Below, piece by piece: positions 58,101-64,000 of a DNA stretch of 64,000 nt. The DNA is taken from positions 136,010-200,009 of the forward strand of contig JAREIK010002957.1 in the NCBI GenBank assembly GCA_029783825.1. Direction: 5' to 3'. The translations under genes were made by a program, and so were the position numbers. How positions within the stretch are numbered: position 1 is the stretch's first letter; every line of letters begins with the position of its first letter. The notes beneath the pieces were generated by a model, which saw only the letters and a list, made by a program, of their open reading frames with translations, had not been told where the DNA came from and made no database searches. This DNA comes from Sapria himalayana (Eukaryota; Streptophyta; Magnoliopsida; Malpighiales; Rafflesiaceae).

Positions 58101-61032
58101 CTTCTTATCCTTCCTATTAATCTTATTCTTCTTATCCTTATCATTTTTTTATTCTTCTTATTTTACTTATTCTTCATATTATTCATGTCCTTATTTGTAT
58201 TATTCTTCTAATTCTTCTAATTCTTATAATTATTCTTATTATTCTTATTCTTATTATTCTTCTTATTCTTATTATTCTTCTTATTCTTCTTTTTCTTCTT
58301 ATTCTTCTCTTTCTTCTTATTCTAATTATTTTTCTTATTCTTAATTTCTACTAATTCTTCTTATTCTTCTTTTTTTTATTCTTCTTATTCTTCTAATTAT
58401 TTTTATTTTTCTTATTCTTCTTATTCTTTTTATTTTTCTTTCTCTTATCCTTCTTATCCTTCTTATTCTTCTTATCATTCTTATCCTTCTTATCCTTCTT
58501 ATCATTCTTATCCTTCTTATCCTTCTTATCATTCTTATCCTTCTTATACTTCTAATACTTCTAATACTAATTATTATTATAATTCTTCTTATTCTTCTAT
58601 TTCTTCATATACCCCATATTTTTCTTATTATTCTTATTCATCTTATTTATTTTTCCCATTATTCTTATTTATTTTATTCTTATTATTTGTTTTATTCATC
58701 CTATTCTTCTTATTCTTTTTACTCTTCATATTCTTTTTATTATTCTTTTTAATTTTTATTATTCTTATTCTTTTTATTCTTATTATTCTTGTTATTATTT
58801 TAGTTCTTCTTATTCTTCTTACTCTAATTATTCTTTTTATTCTTTTATATCTTTAATTTTTTCTTATTATTCATAATCTTTTTATTCATCCTTTTCTTCT
58901 AGTTCTTCTTGTTCTTATTTTTCTTCTTATTATTCTTATTTTTCATATTATTCTTATTCTTCTAATTCTTCTAATTTTTCTAATTCTTCTAATTCTTCTA
59001 ATTCTTCTTATTATTCATATTCTTCTTATTCTTCTTATTCTTTTTAATCTTCTTATTCTTCTTATTCTTCTTATTTTTCCTATTCTTTTTAATTTTCTTA
59101 TTCTTCTTATTCTTCTTTCCCTTCTTATTATTCTTCTTATTCTTCTAATTCTTCTAATTCTTCTTTCCCTTCTTATTATTTTTAATCTTCTTATTCATCT
59201 TGTTCTTAATATTTTTCTTTATCTTCTTTTTCTTATTATTCTTCTTATTCTTCATATACTTCTTACTCTTTTTATTCTTCTTATTCCATATTATATATTT
59301 ATTCTTCATATTGTTCTTATTCTTCTTATTTTTTATCCATTATTCTTCTTATTCTTCTAATTCTTCTTATTCTTCTTATTCTTTTTATTCTTCTAATTCT
59401 TTTTATTCTTCTAATTCTAATTATTCTAATTATTCCTTTTTTATATTTTGTTCTTCTTATCATTCTTATTATTCTTGTTCTTCTTGTTCTTCTTATTCTT
59501 CTTATTCTTCTTATTCTTCATATTCTTCTTATTCTTCATATTCTTCTCATTCTTCTAATTCTTCTTTTCTTCTAATTCATCTCATTCTTTTTGTTCTTCT
59601 AATTCTTCTTATTCTTATAATTCTTCTTAATTTTCTTATTCTTCTTATTCTTATTATTCTTCCTATTCTTTTTATTTTCTTATTTTCCTTCTTATCCTTC
59701 TTGTCATTCTTATCCTTCTTATCATTCTTATCCTTCTTATCATTTTTATCCTTCTTATCATTTTTATCCTTCTTAATCTACTTATTCTTCTTATTCTTCT
59801 TATTCTTCTTATTCTTCTTATTCTTCTTCTTATTCTTATTCTTCTTATTCATCATATTTATTTTTTTTCATTCTTCTTATTCTTCTTATTCTTCTTATTC
59901 ATCATATTTACTTTTTTTCATTCTTCTTATTCTTCTTATTCTTCTTATTCTTCTTTTCTTCTCATTCTTTTTATTCTTCTTATTCTTATTATTCTTCTTA
60001 TTAATTTGTATTCTTCTTATTCTTTTTATTCTTCTTATTCTTATTATTCTTCTTATTCTTGTTATTATTCTTGTTTTTCTTTTTCTTTTTCTTTATCTTC
60101 TTCTTCTTCTTCTAATTATTATTCTTATTCTTCTAAATCTTTTTATTCTTCTTATTCTTCATAATCTTTTTTATTCTTCTTTTTCTTCTAGTTCTTCTTG
60201 TTCTCATTTTTCTTCTTATTTTTCTTATTCTTCTTATTCTTCATATTCTTCGTATTCTTCTATTTCTTTTTATTCTTCTTATTATTCTATTTCTTCTTAT
60301 TCTTCTTATTCTTCTAATTCTTTTTATTCTTCTTATTCTTTTTTTTCTTCTAATTTTTTTCTTCTTTTTATTATTCTTATTTTTAATATTATTATTCTTC
60401 TTCTTATTCATTTTTTATTTTTCTTATTTTTTATTTTTTTATTTTTATTTTTCTTATTTCCTTTCTTATTCTTTTTATTCTTCTTATTATTTTTATTCTT
60501 TTTATTCTCCTAATTCTTATTATTCTTTTTTTTTCTTTTTTTAATCTTGATCTTCTTATTCATTTTATTCTTCTTATTCCTCTTATTCTTGTTTTTCTTG
60601 TTCTTCTTATTCTTATTATTCTTTTTACTCTTATTTTTTCTTTATATTATTCTTATTCTTCTTATCTTCTAATTCTTTTTATTCTTTTTATTTTTCTTAT
60701 TCTTTTTATTATTCATATTATTCTTATTCTTCTTATTTTTCTTATTCTTCTTATTCTTCTTATTTTTCTTATTTTTCTTATTTTTCTTATTTTTCTTATT
60801 ATTCTTATTCTTCTTATTTTTCTTATTTTTCTTATTATTCTTATTATTCTTATTTTTCTTATTCTTCTTATTCTTCTTATTCTTATTTTTCTACTTATTC
60901 TTCTTATTCTTCGTATTTTTTTTTCTCTTCTTATTATTCTTATTCTTATTATTCTTCTTATTCTTTTCATTTTTTTAATCTTATTATTCTTCGTATTCAT
61001 AAAATTCTTCTTATTCTTTTTATTTTTTTAAG
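55134..61032. repeat. 5.9-kb polypyrimidine array built on TTCTTATTC
   Basis: Nearly every base of the plus strand is T or C, with single A's at intervals of 3, 6 or 9. The core word is ttcttattc, and cttatt, cttctaatt and ttattattc are common variants. Sub-blocks have a C-containing form (atccttcttatcattctt) at about 57355-57545, 58440-58560 and 59690-59775. The minus strand is therefore a long (AAGAATAAG)-like purine tract. All long frames inside, including a 437-residue plus frame of Phe, Leu, Ser and Ile, are products of the repeat. Confidence 0.97.
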
Positions 61033-61039
61033 TTTTGTT

Positions 61040-61650
61040 TTATTATTATAACCATTTCTTTTGGCAGAGGAATACCATTGGTACAATCTAAATACTTTTC
61101 GTATCCCTTTTACACCCTTTTTTCCGATAAATAAAATAAATCATAACACATTAAATGTGCTTGGAAGTTGGGTATGTTCTTTTGGCAAGTAATTTCATAT
61201 AGCTCCTAGTGCTTGCGAGTTGAGCATGTTTTTTTAGAGGGGTTGCTGTCTTCATATTATTTAGATTATGTCTATGTATATTCTAGTTGCTAGGAGAGAC
61301 CTCTTTTATGATTCTCTTTGATGATTCTTTAGTGGTAACCTTCTATTGGTTCATGCTTTGGTCTTAGTGAGCATGTCCCATTTTCCTTTCTCTAGGAGAG
61401 ATCATTCAGCAACCTTTACTGCTTCTCCTTTGTATGTTTATCTTGGAAATTCATCCCACAAGTCTCCTAAGATCATATTCTCAACATCTTTAATCTCGTG
61501 TTTATTCCTTTTATATAAACCATCCTCACATCTTTAAGACCAAGTCATCACATCAAAGAACAAGTATAATAACAAAGTGGATAAATATCAATCATAATTC
61601 ACTGCTTGTCTGAATTATTTCTGTTGGACAATATAAAACAATCAATATCA
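61040..61650. other. Unassigned DNA after the array
   Basis: More complex sequence returns here. A 63-residue plus frame (61346-61537) has no recognised motif. No transposon end was seen. Confidence 0.4.
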
Positions 61651-61659
61651 TAAGAAACA

Positions 61660-62500
61660 AGCTATTATCACAACCCATAGGGCCGGGGTGAGCTTACTTT
61701 TGCTCCTGTCTTGTTGCATCATTTTTGTGCTCAATTTGCATTTACTAAAATATAACCAGTATATCTGTAATGTCATACAAATTTTCACATGAAAAAAAAG
61801 CAATACATGAAAAAGTCAAGGTGAAACCAGTGTAAGGCTGTAAATGTTTAATGTAGGGTATCATCTCAACCTGCTGCATATCTCACCCAGGATTTTAAAT
61901 ATTTACATTCATTAAATTCATGTTCATACATGAGATCTATGACAACACAAACTATATCTATTATCATGTTCTCTTCCCATGGGTCTGGGGTGAGCTTATT
62001 TTAATTTTTTTTTGGCTCCTGACCTGTCGCATTATTTTGAGTTCAACCTTTCCTAATAGTAATACAAATCCAGAAAAAATCACACTTCAATTATGTAGAA
62101 ATCTATACAGATTTTCACATGAAAACAGATTGACACATTGATAAAGCCATATATATCTACAACATCTCACATGAGTAGGGAAACAATATGTGAATAATGC
62201 CAAAGAGAAACTGATATATCTGAAATATCAAACAAATTTCCACATGAATAAAGCCAAAGAGAAGCCAATATATCTAAAATATAAAGCAGATTTTCACATG
62301 AATAAAGCCATAAATGCTCAAGATAGTATTTATTCTCAATCTACTACCCCTGAGATTTTATCAATCCATAAATGCTCAAGCATCTCACCCAGGAATTTTC
62401 AGCATTTACATCCATTATATTATTTGATATAATATCTAGCACCAAAAGAAAATTAAGTTCTCATCCCACATGGCTGGGGTGAACTTATAGAAAAAATTAA
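61660..62500. repeat. Diverged ~300-500-bp repeat units with ggctggggtgagctt
   Basis: The word ggccggggtgagcttac (about 61682) recurs as gtctggggtgagctta (about 61983) and ggctggggtgaactta (about 62472). It is each time preceded by c-ccca. Between the copies, ttttcacatgaa-aaagcc and agccaatatatct words are repeated (62100-62310), as is ctcacccaggatttt. It may be a decayed tandem repeat or the 3' region of the LINE beyond. Confidence 0.5.
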
Positions 62501-62693
62501 AGAAAAAAGCAAAAATCTTCAATCATTTCAAATAATTTCATATGCCTTAAAAGTAAAAGAATGTATGTATGTGTTGGATAAAATAAAGCATTGTTTACCC
62601 ATTCTCTTTAACTTTTCTGGGTGTAGGAAGAGCTGCCTCATCTAATGCGAGGAAGCCTTCATATTTATTCGGAATATCTAGAGCAACAAAGTC

Positions 62694-63080
62694 TTAATTT
62701 CCTAATTTTATACCATCTTTAGCTCGTGTGCCGGCCACTTGATTACATTCCCTATAAATATGCTCAATGTTGCCGTTTAATTCCTTAATTAGTAGCTTAA
62801 TATCCTCTAACTCATTTTTGTTTTTCCATAAGGATTTTTGTCCTTGAATAATTCCTATTAAGGTTAATGAGTTCACTTGAATTTGTATATTTTTTAAATT
62901 ATTAGATTTGCACAATTTTAGACCTATCAGAAGAGCTAGAATTTCCGTTTGAAGGTGGGAACTTGTTGTCAATTTTCTAGTGTATGCCCATAACATCTTC
63001 CCCTCTGAGTCTCTTAATATTCCAACACCTCCGGCTATGCCCATATCTCTTTTAAAACTTACGTTTGTATTAAGAGCCAA
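62694..63080 (-). pseudogene. LINE RNase H domain (LINE B)
   Basis: The 128-residue frame reads DMGIAGGVGILRDSEGKMLW, AYTRKLTTSSHLQTEILALL, LKLCKSN, QVNSLTLIGII and GNIEHIYRECNQVAGTRAKD. This is the plant LINE RNase H (GG.GGVLRDS.G.....ETEILAL..GL....VE.DS......H..RE.NQ.AD.LAK). The catalytic D of the usual E.DS is N (NSL) and the final AD is AG. It is the 3' end of ORF2 of a LINE whose 5' part lies beyond 64000. Confidence 0.85.
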
Positions 63081-63389
63081 GTGGTTCTTTGAAGGTTTAT
63101 TCTAGTGCACGTTTATAAACCCCGGAGCTTTAGTTTCTAATGATGTTAATTGTCATCTATCTATGTACTTTTTGTTATCTATGTTTGTAGTCTTTTTTAA
63201 TGGGAATGCTTTAGATACAGTGATAATTTCTTTTTTAATATCTCGCTCTACATCTTCTATTTTCATTTCTATATTCTTGAACCGGCGTTTATTTTTAGCT
63301 TTTCATACGCACCATACTATTAAGGGTGGGATGGTGTTTTGCAGCACATCCCCGTGAAGGCTTTTTGCTTCTAACTAGATTTTTGACTG

Positions 63390-63630
63390 GTTTTAGGGTG
63401 AAGAGGCCTTCATCATTTAATTTCCATTTCCAACCGAATTTAGTTAGAACTGAGTGCTTATCCACTAAACTTTTTTGTTTTAATGTTTGTTTCCATATTT
63501 CGCATATATCTTGCCCAGAGGTTGTTATTTTCTTTTATCCTCCACCATCTCTTACAGGCCCATGCCTCCGCTAGGTGTTCTAAACTAGAGAAACCAAGCC
63601 CTGCCTCTTCTTTTGGAAAGCATAAATCCT
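63390..63630 (-). pseudogene. LINE zinc-binding RT-associated segment (LINE B)
   Basis: The minus strand reads EHLAEAWACKRWWRIKENNN and LWARYM-like residues, the section between RT and RNase H in plant LINEs (S....A...KW.WR......LWA.....KY). It has frame breaks and continues from the segment at 63632-63898. Confidence 0.55.
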
Positions 63631-63631
63631 T

Positions 63632-64000
63632 TTATTTCTTCCAGTGCATGTGATTAATTCCTTTTTTTTTGCCCCATAGAAAATTATTGAATACTTTTTC
63701 TAACTTTTTTATAATGAATTTAGGAGGCTGCGTAACCATCAGATTGTGAATAAGTATGCTATGAAGTGCATGTGTGATGAGGGTAACTATCCCACACATG
63801 TTCAAGGAATCTACTTTCCAACCGGCGATCTTATTCCTTAGATTATCTAAGAGGAAATCTAGGTGGGTAGATTTCAATCTGTCTTCGTATAAAGGCATCC
63901 AGGATATGAAATTGCTCCTTTTTGAACAAGAATTTTGTGGCTACTTCAATTCTATATATGAGACTTAAAGGTGCCTTTTTAGAAATTTTAAATTACATTT
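63632..64000 (-). pseudogene. LINE ORF2 post-RT region (LINE B)
   Basis: The frame PLYEDRLKSTHLDFLLDNLR, KIAGWKVDSLNMCGIVTLIT, ALHSILIHNLMVTQPPK and VFNNFLWG matches the region after the RT core of plant LINEs (P...GR....F..LL.K...++ GWK...LS..GR..LI..VL.S.P.....F.+P......+......F.WG). The conserved GR is GI here. The RT core should continue beyond the window edge. Confidence 0.8.

Noticed and set aside
59200..60513. A 437-residue open frame of Phe, Leu, Ser, Ile and Tyr resembling a membrane protein
   Set aside because: It lies wholly inside the TTCTTATTC array. Its residues are exactly those encoded by T/C-rich codons with occasional A, and it has no conserved motif. The same applies to all frames between 55134 and 61032, including the Lys/Asn- and Arg/Ile-rich minus-strand ones.

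Overview
This looks like nuclear DNA of a flowering plant. It is very AT-rich and has no operon-like or bacterial structure. It is dominated by decayed Ty1/copia retrotransposons, plant LINEs whose ORF1 resembles the DUF4283 family, hAT-like GC-rich elements whose ends read tagaggtgtcaa / ttgacacctcta, MITEs, a CACTA end and many microsatellites. One retrocopy resembles the plant WD40 clock and epidermal regulators (LWD/TTG1/AN11). The long repeat-filled introns would suit a large-intron genome, possibly a monocot, but I cannot name the species.

Only one probable functional gene is visible. Four plus-strand coding exons (about 9543-9876, 19787-19842, 34256-34401 and 34486-34671) have canonical splice sites. 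Their phases join without a break across introns of about 9.9 kb, 14.4 kb and 84 bp. I do not recognise the product. The start and the end of the gene are not identified. Two or three coding-looking pieces at 50059-50291 may or may not belong to it.

Layout. 1-9500: degenerate GC-richer repeats, a CT-rich tract, hAT-like elements at 2278-3285, 4945-5410 and 6541-7010, an antisense copia (3926-6480, with an LTR at 3926-4201), then 2.5 kb of featureless AT-rich DNA. 9543-34671: the gene, its introns filled with copia remnants of both strands (antisense bodies at 12.9-16.1, 24.6-25.4, 25.5-25.8 and 30.5-33.6 kb; sense pieces at 11.5-12.4, 20.8-22.1 and 28.2-28.8 kb), an intact hAT-like MITE (13858-14312), a second MITE (10086-10560), a LINE ORF1 relic and tandem duplications. 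35.2-38.4 kb: a putative composite element with an LWD retropseudogene, then a MITE carrying a poly-C tract. 39.1-44.9 kb: a sense copia with a primer-binding site, integrase, RT and RNase H pieces. 44.9-46.0 kb: a ~200-bp repeat containing a 29-bp minisatellite. 46.1-46.9 kb: a hAT-like element inside an antisense copia RT. 47-51.7 kb: microsatellites and a palindromic TATATGTACATATA array. 52.1-55.1 kb: a CACTA end abutting an antisense LINE. 55.13-61.03 kb: a 5.9-kb polypyrimidine array built on TTCTTATTC. 61.6-64 kb: a diverged repeat and a second antisense LINE (RNase H and the post-RT region).

The domain calls on the transposons are pattern matches made by eye to well-known motifs. No similarity search was run. 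Apart from the four exons, every coding remnant is interrupted by stops or frameshifts.
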